DNA of 64,000 nt from Jackrogersella multiformis. Lineage: Eukaryota > Ascomycota > Sordariomycetes > Xylariales > Hypoxylaceae. Where the stretch lies: NCBI GenBank assembly GCA_902806575.1, contig CADCXD010000004.1, positions 1,054,001-1,118,000 on the forward strand. Reading direction: 5' to 3'. Position numbers and translations under genes: made by a program. This document shows, one piece after another, positions 47,049 to 57,300 of this stretch (positions are counted from its first letter, which is position 1; the number at the start of each line of letters is the position of its first letter). A model generated the notes under the pieces. The model was given only the letters and a program-made list of their open reading frames with translations. It made no database searches and was not told the origin of the DNA.

Positions 47049-48560
47049 ATGGACGGCTCAAGTCATACTCTAGACAGCGAGCCGCTAAACCTCAACGTCA
47101 TAGGGAGGCTTCCTGAAGTAGTTACCATTGCTGAAAATGGAGACTTGATTCTAGATTTGACTTTTGAAAACTCAAAAGACACTATTCGGTCCACTCGGGT
47201 TGCTCAATCGAGATTATCAAATCAGGAGTCACAGCCCGCACCGAAGAAGAGAGCTCGCTTGGCTTTCCGTGTTAGCCTCAAAATACTCAAGGGCCAGTCG
47301 AAGTATTTTGAAAAACTTCTAACCGACAATCGTTTTAAAGAAGCCAAGGATATTTCGAGTGCCTTTGCTGCACTCGAGTTGAGGAATGTCAAGCCCGAAG
47401 CTGCTGAGGCTAAGGAGCTTCCCTGGATCGAAATACGCGATGATGATCAAGCTACACATTACGCGCATCGTGAAGGTGCATTGTCTGACCTTCTGCGTAT
47501 CCTCCATGGAAAAGACGTAGCCACAAAGCAGATCACAATGCCGTTTATGACTACACTGGCTGTCCTTGCCGATCGCTTCGATTGCGCACCTGCAATTTCA
47601 AAGTGTCTGGTTAGCGGCCTAAAATTCAAGTGGCCCGTGACGAGTCGCAAGCCTGCTATGGATGAGGTTTCTGTCATGAGTCGTAATAATGAGGATACTT
47701 TGCGCCAGAAGATACTTGTATCGTGGCTGTTGGGTCAGCCCACCAGGTTCCAAGCTGCTACAAAGGAGATCATCATGAACGGCTCCTGTCGATGGAGCCC
47801 GTTTGCTGAAGACGACGGGACCTCAGATGCTACGTGGTGGTATTTGCAAGACGGCCTTGAGCGTAAGTATCTACAACTATCTCCTCGGCTACCTTCTTTG
47901 TGCATGTTAACCCTCGAATTAGAAGAGCTGCAATTTCGGCGGCAGTGTATCTTGAACACGATCGCCTCAGTTCAAACCCACTTTATCAAACTATACACTT
48001 CGCGTACGCGTCAGTGCAAACTCGGCTACGACTCGAGTGCGGCCTGCGACTCCTACCAACTAGGCGAGATGTTCAAGTTTCTCACGAACAAGAACCTCAT
48101 GTTCCTCGTCGACTTCTCGCCAGGGTCTCTCGACTCTATCGCAGATACCTCGCTGCTGCAGATCGAAACCGTAATCGCTACTCTGAAGCAGTGTCCGAGC
48201 TACCAGATAGACAAGAACCACACAAACTGCGGGCTTCGGACGCGGATCCTGTCCATACTAGATTTCATCGGAGGTCTACTATCGGCCAACTCCATCCCGA
48301 TAATCAGAAGCTCGTGGAAAACGAACCGCCAGGTAGTCGCCTGGCTGCCTCCTGAGAGCGAGAGCAAGACGCCCGTAGAGCAGAGGCCATTCCACTTCAC
48401 GCGTTCCCTGGCGGGGGACCAGCGGTTGCGTTTCGAGAATGCGCTGGGCGCGGATATGTTTGCCAAGAGCGTGTTCACGGCCTCGAGTTGGGACTGGACG
48501 GCAGAAGAACAAGCGCAGGATAGTCTTCCGTCGACTACTCCGAGATGGAGCCTGAGGTAA
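47049..48560 (+). CDS. BTB/POZ-like fungal protein of unknown role
   Basis: Two exons (47049-47862 and 47923-48560) give 483 residues. The 60-nt intron (GTAAGT ... TTAG) is a multiple of three and has no stop, so a retained form of 503 residues would also be open. The N-terminal 200 residues resemble the divergent BTB domains common in filamentous fungi. GDLILDLTF is followed by LAFRVSLKILKGQSKYFEKLL, where the BTB 'S.yF..ml' element lies, and then LSDLLRILHG and LAVLADRFDCAPAISKCL. The second half contains Cys-rich stretches (CKLGYDSSAACDSYQLGEMFKFL) and no known motif. BTB proteins usually dimerise or serve as Cullin-3 adaptors; neither can be shown here. A GTAAGT donor overlaps the stop (CTGAG|GTAAGTGG at 48557), so a further 3' exon is possible. 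Confidence 0.75.
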   Translation: MDGSSHTLDSEPLNLNVIGRLPEVVTIAENGDLILDLTFENSKDTIRSTRVAQSRLSNQESQPAPKKRARLAFRVSLKILKGQSKYFEKLLTDNRFKEAKDISSAFAALELRNVKPEAAEAKELPWIEIRDDDQATHYAHREGALSDLLRILHGKDVATKQITMPFMTTLAVLADRFDCAPAISKCLVSGLKFKWPVTSRKPAMDEVSVMSRNNEDTLRQKILVSWLLGQPTRFQAATKEIIMNGSCRWSPFAEDDGTSDATWWYLQDGLERKYLQLSPRLPSLCMLTLELEELQFRRQCILNTIASVQTHFIKLYTSRTRQCKLGYDSSAACDSYQLGEMFKFLTNKNLMFLVDFSPGSLDSIADTSLLQIETVIATLKQCPSYQIDKNHTNCGLRTRILSILDFIGGLLSANSIPIIRSSWKTNRQVVAWLPPESESKTPVEQRPFHFTRSLAGDQRLRFENALGADMFAKSVFTASSWDWTAEEQAQDSLPSTTPRWSLR

Positions 48561-49043
48561 GTGGCTAGACTGGTCCGCTGTCTATCCGTACAAGAACAAT
48601 AGAGCAGAACATAAGACCATATTCAGGATATTCAGGAACGATATATCAACCTGTTTTTCCATTATAACAAGATCCACTTTAGATCTATGTATTTTTATCG
48701 TTGTACATGAACTGCTAAGAGTTGGCGCCCCCACATAAGGGTATGTAAGTAAGATAACCAGACATATGAGGATGTTAAGGACGCCAAGTAATGCGTGATG
48801 TCTATTTCAAATAACATTAAACCGGTAATGTCGTAATTTGTATATACGTGAGCCTCTTCAGTTGCCCGTCTTGCTTTGAAAACTAAGATCCTACCCAATC
48901 CAATAGTAAAAATAGTGGTGGTGATGATGATGATGATGATGATCGTGATCCGGGAATGCTACTCCGTGACGCCGATACGAATAATGACTGGACAATAACA
49001 CCAACAACTTCTCCTCATACTCGGCACGGACATCCCGCCCCAA
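48561..49043. other. Intergenic spacer with a GAT microsatellite
   Basis: 483 bp between convergent genes. A (GAT)n-type run (ggtgatgatgatgatgatga) lies at about 48918-48943. No gene is seen. Confidence 0.4.
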
Positions 49044-49863
49044 TCAGCTCCTGAGAGCCTCTAACCTGTTCCTCATCTGATCCATCATAGCCTCCTGGTC
49101 CTCCTCCTCCTCCTCGGCCGCCACGGGCTGCTCCTTAGGCTGCTCGGGGAGGGGCACGGGGGCGGCGCCGGCCTTCTCCATGCGGCCCTTCAGGATCTCG
49201 CCGAGGACCTTGTCGACCTCGCCCTCGGCCTCCTCCTCCTCCTCCTCCTCCAGCATGTCATCGACGGGCAGGCTCTCGCCGACCATCTCCTCGATGACGC
49301 CGGCCCTCATGAGCTCCTCGGAGAGCTCGCGCATGGTGCCGGCGAGCTGGGGCAGGCGGATGAGGGTGTTGACGTCGCGCATGACGGCGACGCTGGCGCG
49401 GATGCTGCCCTCGATCTTGCGCACCGCGAAGGCCTCGTTCACCTGCATCTGCACGCTGCTGAGCTGGGCCTTGGACGTGACGAGCCGCGCGGACGTGCGG
49501 CGCGCGCGGATCAGCTCCCGTGCGAAGTCGCGCGCCTCGCGCTGGGCCTGCCGCGCCTGCTGAGGGTTGCGCTGGCCGCGCCGGTCCGCGGCCAGGATCA
49601 GGCCCTTGGTCTTGACCTCGACCTGCTTCACCGAGCTGATGTCCCGGTCGAGCTTGCGGATGTTGGAGCGGATGAGGGCGTTGCATTTTCGCATCTGTTT
49701 TTTGCCCGGGGCGGGAACGGCGGTGAGTAAGATGTTTTTTTTTTCGAGGATGGGCGGGGACTCGTGAGAAGAGGGGAGGGGAGAATAGGCTCGAAGAGAG
49801 AGAGAGAGAGCTTACCTGGGCATTGGGGTCTGGTTTGGCGAAGAGGGCCTTGAGGCTCTCCAT
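49044..49863 (-). CDS. VPS24: ESCRT-III subunit Vps24 / CHMP3
   Basis: Two exons (49863-49816 and 49694-49044; 121-nt phase-0 intron with GTAAGC donor) give 232 residues, standard for the Snf7 family. Exon 1 encodes MESLKALFAKPDPNAQ, whose KPDPxxQ matches the start of Vps24. It is followed by a basic helical half (MRKCNALIRSNIRKLDRDI; RELIRARRTSARLVTSKAQL; VNTLIRLPQLAGTMRELSEELM). The C-terminal half is acidic (EEEEEEEAEGEVDKVLGEIL) and ends with MMDQMRNRLEALRS, a MIM-like helix (DQMRNRLEAL) recognised by Vps4. The protein polymerises on endosomes to drive multivesicular-body budding. The gene is notably GC-rich compared with its neighbours, with C/G at most third positions, probably from codon preference. 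Confidence 0.95.
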
Positions 49864-51383
49864 CTTGGGGGGAGTCGATGTGGTTTCGGGTTCGACGAAG
49901 CTCGACGGGGTACGGAGTAGTTGGACGGGATGGTTCGACGGCGTAGCTCGATAGGGCAGCTCCTACCGATGGGAGATGGGAGCTGGGACGTTGGATGGGA
50001 TCTGGCAGAGCAGTCCGGGGAGCTGGACAGCTGGATACCGACGTAGATAGATTTGGTTAAAGGAATGTTAGAACAGGTTGGGAGTGGTGGAACTGATAGC
50101 CGGATAGTTGGGTATGCAGGTTAATGCGATCTAATGACGTTGGTCTAGGCTGACAAGGAGAAATGCGGATTCAGGAACGGCCTAACCCCGCTAAATGCTA
50201 GACCTAAATGACCTACCGTGCCAGTACCTAGGTACCTAAATGATCTAAATAATGATCTAAATCCTAGACGGTATTCGGCACGGTGTCAAAGCGATCCACT
50301 AATTAAGCCCACGTTCTTGCTTATGTAATAGATAAAATCCATCTTATCTTTTGTCTGGATAATATGTAACTATCGAGGTTAACATATTAAGTTCATCACG
50401 TCGATAAGAATATACGACTTACATGTACCTAATAACCTTGGAAGTGTTCACAACCTTCACAGCCTTACACTACAGTAGCCTTAAATAGGTAGTGACGATT
50501 AGATACACGATAACATGCATATAGAAGCAAGAGATATGCCAAATGAAGATATCCATCGTCCCAGAAAAATAGGTGAAGGTTGCTTCAGTGTACCTGAGTT
50601 TGTATTACTTGCATAGGATTGTGTCGATGAATGCAACTTCAATATTAGATATCAGGTACCTAATACATGCAGGTAAAACCAAAGCGTTGGAACCAGGTAT
50701 GCAAGGCTTCTTAAATTCCGAATATCTATCATGCAGTCATCTCGGCGTTTGCTATTTTTTATTATTATTATCTCGTTGTTCTTGACCAAAGAACGATGCA
50801 CGAGTGAATCAGAGAGGAAGTTTCTGTAAATGCCTACCTATAGGTACCTAGGTATGTACCTAGGTAGGTAAGTAGATAGGAGATAGCTGAGATATCTGGT
50901 ATCGTTAACTGAGGTATGCGATAACTGAGTCCTCCCACCTCATTGCTGGGGATACGAAAGCAAACTTTAGGTGGGTACCAACACGATCTATGCCTGATCA
51001 GGTCAAAATCTACAGTGTGAATCGCCCCTCCAAAAGATCTAGGCAACCTTACCCCCCATGCAAAATCCAGCCCTGCTGCTTCCGCCGCTTTCGTGCTGGT
51101 TCGATCAATCAATGTTCAACGGAGGGGTGCATCATTAAGCTTTTTTTCTCGAACAGCCTCATATTTTGCGATTTTCATTCCACCGCTTTTCTTCCATTAT
51201 CTTCCCACCAATTCCAATTTCGAAAGCCCGAATACAAACGAATACTTCCGTCTTCATCAAATCCCTTATAACTTCTTCATCTTCAACCCCCCACCTCATT
51301 ATTGTCGTGGTTGATCAACATACATCAAACATATCCATCTTCAGCATTTAACACAAAACAAGGCACACACCACCATCGTCAAG
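49864..51383. other. Intergenic region between divergent VPS24 and SBA1-like genes
   Basis: 1.5 kb with promoters facing outward. The part next to VPS24 (49870-50060) is rich in tandem-like tcgacgg/ggagctgg words. CCTAGG motifs occur at 50225-50240 and 50840-50880. The last 200 bp before the SBA1 ATG are strongly C/T/A-rich, like a leader. No convincing gene. Confidence 0.4.
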
Positions 51384-52482
51384 ATGTCGCAGGTTACTCC
51401 CGAAGGTGAGTTCTTATTAGCCATCATCTTCATATCCAGCTTGACAGGACAGGAAAATTGCAGCATATCATATATTCAATAGGATTAGCGTCTTTCCCGG
51501 TTTTTTTCTTTTCTTCAATATCAGTAAAATACCTAAGTACTAGATCACCTCCAAGCTAATAATCCTAATCACAGTTCTATGGGCTCAGCGTTCCTCCAAC
51601 ACTGATCCGGAGAAGAACTTCATCTACTTGACTATCTCGGTTCCCGACGTCCCCAAGGAGAACTTGAAGCTTGACCTTCAGCCCACGAGCCTGACCTTCA
51701 CCGGTCACTCCGACACTCTTAAGCGAACATACCATCTAGAACTGGCCTTCTATTCTGAGATCGACACCGCCGAGAGCAAAACTCACCACACTGCCCGCAA
51801 TGTCGAGCTTAAGCTACGTAAGAAGGAACTCAATGATGAGTACTGGCCACGACTCCTGAAGGACTCCAAGAAAGTCCAGTTCCTCAAGACCGACTTCGAC
51901 AAGTGGGTCGATGAGGATGAGCAGAACGAGGCCCCTGAGGAGGACTTGTCGCAATTTGGCGGCGCCGGTGGTGGTGGTGGCATGGGTATGTGAACCTTTC
52001 TCCCTCTATCCAGCCTCTCTCAAGCACATTTTATTTCCCCTTGGATCTTTCACGGCGTATATCAAGACATTTTTGACCTTGAGAAATATTGCGGCTAACA
52101 TTTGTTGCTTTAACAGGAGGTATGCCAGGCATGGGTACGTAACTAATTCCTCGCAACCTAGTGCGATGGTTATAAGATAATTCCAAGGTTAAGACTTTAA
52201 GTAACAAAACTAACATATTAAAAAATAGGTGGCGACTTCGGTGGTATCGACTTCTCTAAGCTTGGCGGCGGTGACATGGGTGGCCTGGGTGGCCTGGGTG
52301 GCATGGGTGGTATGGGTGGTATGCCTGGTATGCCTACCGGCGATGACGAAGATGATGATTCCGATGATGATGATGGTGACATGCCTGGACTTGAAGGCCA
52401 GGAAGAAGCCACGGAAGAGGTCAAGGAAGAGGTCAAGGAAGTGGCCAAGGAAGAGACAGGCACAACCAAGGCAGCCGCGTAA
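51384..52482 (+). CDS. SBA1: Hsp90 cochaperone Sba1 / p23 (CS domain)
   Basis: Four exons (51384-51405, 51575-51985, 52117-52134, 52229-52482) give 234 residues. The CS fold starts after MSQVTPEVLWAQRSSNTD: FIYLTISVPDV, LDLQPTSLTFTGHS, YHLELAFYSEID, then ARNVELKLRKKE and YWPRLLKD. The last carries the WPRL signature with which p23 binds Hsp90. DKWVDEDEQNE follows, then a Gly/Met-rich low-complexity linker (GGMGGMGGMPGMP) and an acidic/basic tail ending TKAAA. The protein stabilises the closed ATP-bound Hsp90 dimer in the cytosol. The third exon is only 18 nt (GGMPGM) and is bounded on both sides by the same phase, so it can be skipped without breaking the frame. The call is very secure. Confidence 0.95.
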
Positions 52483-53882
52483 AACAGTCTCGATGGGCTG
52501 CAAAGCACCAACCCTTCCGTGGTTACCTTGTGCAAGATCCATTCATCCTGTTAGGACTCGACAAGACGCCCTAGGGCGCAGAGAGGAGGAATGGCAAGAG
52601 TGGTAAATGCGATTCAAATAGTTTCGGGAGCCGGCGAGCTATTGGGAAGCTATGAGGTTAGGTTACCATGATACTTAAAGCTGGAATCCGATGAATTTTA
52701 TTAAGTAATCGAGCAGCATCTCCTGCATGATGACACCGGGAAATTTCCTCGAATTCGGCGGCGAGGGATACGGTTGGTTCAAGGATCGGATCCAATTCTC
52801 ACACATTGACCTCATGTATCTGGCTACACAATGCCTTCCCGTCCCACAGGGTTCAGTCATTGGTCACGAATATTCTCTCGTTCATGGCGAGTGTCTTGAA
52901 CTTCGGCAAGCAGGACAGCCGCAATTCCCCATAGCCTACGTGATTGGTCGTGTCCGAACCCCCGGAACTGCGAGTCTCTAGTTGGTGTGACGTCGATGCC
53001 CGTTGTCAGTCTTCTTCCACCTCAGCCCCGGATGAGATGTGTCTAGTCATACGGGTTCATAGACCTAGGTTCAATATTTGCGTGTACCTGTCTCTGTCCG
53101 ATATTCACTCTTTTTTTTCTCCCCTGCCGCCCTGCTCCGCACCATTTTCTATTTCTGGCTCCCTCCCGCGGCCCTCGTCCGACTTCCTAGCGTTGGTTCA
53201 CCTAAGTCGGAGCTCTCCTGTCAATATGCGAGGCTCTGTCCTACACGTGTGTGCCGCGTAAACCTGACTCAGGAGATCGGGTGCTGCACTGCGAGCTGCG
53301 AGATCCGGCACCTCGTCCAGCCACAGTGGATATTGAGACCAGATCGAATTTAGATTATATTGCCCTGGTACGTAGTAGTGTAAGAGTATGTGAGATTGAG
53401 ATATGAGATTTCGAGGTGGGTTCTTTTTCCTGGTTCGCCTCCCCGTGACAGGGGGTGGGCTGTAGAACGGAACCAGGAACCAGTCTACCGGATCCCTCTC
53501 CCGTGAATCACGTTCTGCAACAAGACGGAAGTAACTAGGTGTGCCCTTTCCCTCATCGCGTGCTTGCCTGGTGGAAAGGGAAACTTTGTTTACGTGGAAG
53601 GACCTTCCTGCCTACCTCTTTCATCATAGAATACCTGGATACCACACTAGGGGCAACCTTGAAGGTATAAAGCTTTCCTAAACCCTCGCTTCTTTAGTTT
53701 TCCCAAACCTTGCAACATAACATCTATCAGAAACGTTTCATTTCATATACAGTTCGATCCACAGTCTCTAGACCAGCAGCCATCTTCTTTAGATTGTGTT
53801 TCTTCTCATCGATTTCACTATCAACTTCTCAGAACCCAACACAAGAAAGAAGAGCATAGCATATACATCATAAACCAGCACG
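52483..53882. other. Intergenic region; no supported gene
   Basis: 1.4 kb. Open frames at 52727-52981 (84 codons) and 52944-53261 have no recognisable content and overlap each other in different phases. A TATA-like ggtataaagc lies at about 53666, 217 bp before the small gene at 53883, followed by a leader rich in CA and TTC. Confidence 0.4.
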
Positions 53883-54323
53883 ATGCCTCACGCCGCGAAG
53901 TCAAAGAAGCCAACCCGTCCGCGGGTCAGCACCGCCGTCGCGGCACCCGTCTCGTATCCAGCGCGGGCACAGCAGCCGAGCCAGCCATCGTCATCGACGT
54001 CAGCATCGTCGGGCTCGTCTTCGTACTCGTACGGCTGGACGGCGGCAGACGCGGCCAAGGCCTCGAGAGACGGTGCCTTCCTCACGGCATGGCCTCACGA
54101 CGAGGTCTACTACACTCCGCCTGTCCACTTCCCGGATCCAAGCTACAAGAGCTACCAGAACCAAGGGCAGGGGCAGGGGCAGGGACAGGGACAAGTCCAG
54201 AACCAGAGTCAGGGGCAGACGCAGGCGCAAGGACAGAGTAGTCGAGAATTGCAGTACTACTACTCGTCAAGCCGCAAACCCACCACGGCATCGAATCAGG
54301 GGGCAAGTGGTAGTGGGAAGTAA
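53883..54323 (+). CDS. Small Q/G/S-rich protein of unknown function
   Basis: Single exon, 146 residues. The Lys/Pro/Arg-rich start (MPHAAKSKKPTRPRVSTAVA) leads into a Ser-rich tract (SSSTSASSGSSSYSYGWTAA). Next is a short ordered-looking part (DGAFLTAWPHDEVYYTPPVHFPDPSYKSY) and then a QG dipeptide repeat (GQGQGQGQGQ) ending GASGSGK. No domain is recognised. Support comes from a TATA-like element and C/T-rich leader upstream, normal codon use and a clean ATG context (cagcacgATGCCT). It is probably a disordered protein of lineage-restricted type. Probability that it is a real gene is moderate. Confidence 0.6.
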   Translation: MPHAAKSKKPTRPRVSTAVAAPVSYPARAQQPSQPSSSTSASSGSSSYSYGWTAADAAKASRDGAFLTAWPHDEVYYTPPVHFPDPSYKSYQNQGQGQGQGQGQVQNQSQGQTQAQGQSSRELQYYYSSSRKPTTASNQGASGSGK

Positions 54324-57300
54324 TGTGCTCTTTTCCCCTGCCGAGTCGCTGGGTGGTTAAAGGGTAAGAGGTGGCGTAGCTAATGTTGATTACGCTACGG
54401 GATACAATGTGAGCTTGAGAGGACATATGAGAAGATCCCAAGTAGTATAATAGGAGGTGCGTCTGATAGGTTGTGATTAGTACTATTGCTACTATACCGC
54501 ATATTTGCAATCGAGACAGGAGACCGGGAGAATGATAGAGCTTAGTATCAAGTCTACACATAGGGGAGGGCAATAGGGATTCATGTCATTAGAGCTAACA
54601 TGGCTTCTTGGTAAAGTGTTGTAATGTGGCGAGGAAGAATTCAACATGAAATAGGCGGGAGACTAAATTAACTTAGTAGTGAAACCCGAATCATAAACAT
54701 CGTCATTCAAAGATAAAAGGCAATGGACCATCTAGGTAGTGACTATGGGTGTTCATAACAGCCCCTCTCGAGTCTATAATGCAGCCCATGTTCCAGCCTA
54801 TATCCTGCACATGGGAAGGACTCGGTACGGTCTGTTTGAACGGTGAGATGATGCCACTGAGCCAACTTGGCTCGTCGTACTATGTCTAAAATAAGTAGAT
54901 GACCAAAAGCGAAGAAATGTTCACAACTCTAGAAGTCTTGCTAGTGTAGATCGTTCCTGAGTGTTTTCGACATCCCTATCTTCGAGGATTTCTGTCAAAC
55001 TATGGGTGTTCAAGCGGTGATATCAGGCGTAGGGTTGATAACGACGGGAAGGCCATGTGACAAGCCGAGTAGATCCGTCAAGAACCGTATGTAAGTGACT
55101 CACCAAAGTTAGTCAAGGTTTACCCAGCAACCAGTAGAAGGGTTATAAGGTGTAATAAGTGTCAATTTTCAAGACCGACACCACGTTGTTGTCAGGCAGT
55201 TTAGGCGTCGCGCTACTAGGATGACTCGAGGCTTATGAAAACCTACTGCCAAAAGGAAGGTTTTTGCCGCTTATAAATGTCGTTTTTCTACTTTAATTAT
55301 TGAATTTAAAGCTACCTAGGTATATAAATGAATTGTTGTTTAGATCGTATAAGTTTCAATAAGCGGCATATGAAAAGCAACATATAGTTAAGAATTTACC
55401 CCTTTTCATTACCCCTAAAACTAGAATATGCCAAGGGACTTAAGATGATAATTAAGGCACGTTGTTATATGGTTATTTATTCTAAGGTTATAATTCTGCA
55501 CATATATAAAGTACTTATTAAACTTAAGTGCTTAAGTATTACCGTATGTTATGATGTGCACACTTTCAATATATAACCACGAATGATGGAACTTAGGTAC
55601 TATATCATCTAGAAAATGGCATACGGATAAGTTTAAGCTTAATGAAATTAGTCGCATTTAAACAAGCAGCTTCCAAGATCAGCTCACTAGAATATATGTT
55701 CATGAAGACCATGATTTAAAATGTCATTGGCGACTTTCATCACGAGTTGGATTAAGATATTAAGAAACATGAGAGTTGGCTTTGGAAACTAAAAAGTCTT
55801 AGTTTAAACTTTTAGGGACATTATATATTGGCTATATGGTCCATCGATCTTAGAGGTAGTTACTTAACTAGTCGTTATAAGTATGTCAAGAACGAAACCT
55901 TAGGGACCCTATGCAAGTTCTAATATGAAAGTGAAATAATAAACAGTTCACAATAATTAGCCAGTAAAACAGGTATGAAGCAAGTTACAGTTTTAACCAT
56001 TAATGCATATATCATCATTCTCTATTAAGCAAAGGGATACTAACTATGTCAAAGCATACTATGTAATGACCTCACACTTGTTTATTGCCGTATATTTCCC
56101 ATAAGTGAATTCCTTATTCTACTTCGCGTTCTAAACTTCGTTGACCAAGATAAAGAAAATGCAACAACAACCCTCCAACGAGGGTAGAATCCGGATATAT
56201 GACAGCCCCTGAAGACGCACAGTCAAGTAGGATGATCCTCCCCGTCGGTAACCAATAACTTGATAAGACACATCTGAATCTTGGTGCTGTTGGTTGTTGC
56301 TCGCAAACTTAAAATAGGCCTTGGCGATTATTTTGATGTTGGCGTGGTAAATGTCCATAATTGGCAGGTCATGGATTACACGAGGCATCCTTCAACGCAG
56401 ATGATTCCACTCAGCTACGCCTTGAGTGATGAGCCACATACAGGAAATTTATCACGAGTTACTAGTCCGAGGGTTATTGTGATTGGCTCTAAACTTCACT
56501 CTCGAGCGCAAACACTCCTCGTGATGTTCAAAAAGGGGAGGTTCTCATCTAAAGGATATCCAATAGGGGCCCTCTTTTACGAAGACTCTCTTAAGCTTGA
56601 AAGGCTCCTGCTCGCACTAATGCTTAGAAGTAAAGTACAGTAAGATGGTGATCCTACACATCAATCTAGTCCGAGCAGCGAAGTTAGATATATGACAACC
56701 TACCTGGTAGGTTAACATCTATATACCTATCAAGCTATCAGCAATCCTAAAGGCTCCGACATAGAGATAGACTTTCATTGGGTAGCCAGAAGAGAACATA
56801 AGGCTGAAAGACTGAGGCTTTCACACTCAGCTTCCTTTATCACATTATCGTACTGTATGCAAGGAGGAGGCTATAATACACTACCTTCAACCCTGCGTAT
56901 ATCTAAGCGCGTAACGTTCCCTTTAAGTTTAGGTCGTCATCACGCAATCTAAGCTTAACAAGCCCGGCAATGCTTAAGCGATCTTAAAATCGGCCAATCC
57001 TAGATAACTACCTCCATGATAACCTATAATGGCCTATAGGTAGTGCTGACGGGAGTACCTAGCAGGAGAATGTCTCTGCGGCTCGGCGGTCCGTAAGGGG
57101 TTATGTATGGTCTCGACAGTCATGTGCCGGTCTTAGCAAGCCCCTCGTCACATCCCATCACACTCTCGGAGTTAAGCATAATTATCTAAGCTAGTATAAG
57201 GTGGTTCTGACTAATAAGATCGCGAATCAAGCCCATTATGTACTCGCAGGCGTCGGCCCCGAGCATATACATACCCACCTGGTAGCATAAGCATGAGGAT

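Noticed and set aside
52727..52981. 84-codon frame after SBA1 (MMTPGNFLEFGG...)
   Set aside because: No domain, no clear promoter, and it overlaps another frame. Most likely the SBA1 3' region.
56281..56643. 120-codon plus-strand frame
   Set aside because: Unremarkable composition with no recognisable motif, in a region with many chance frames.
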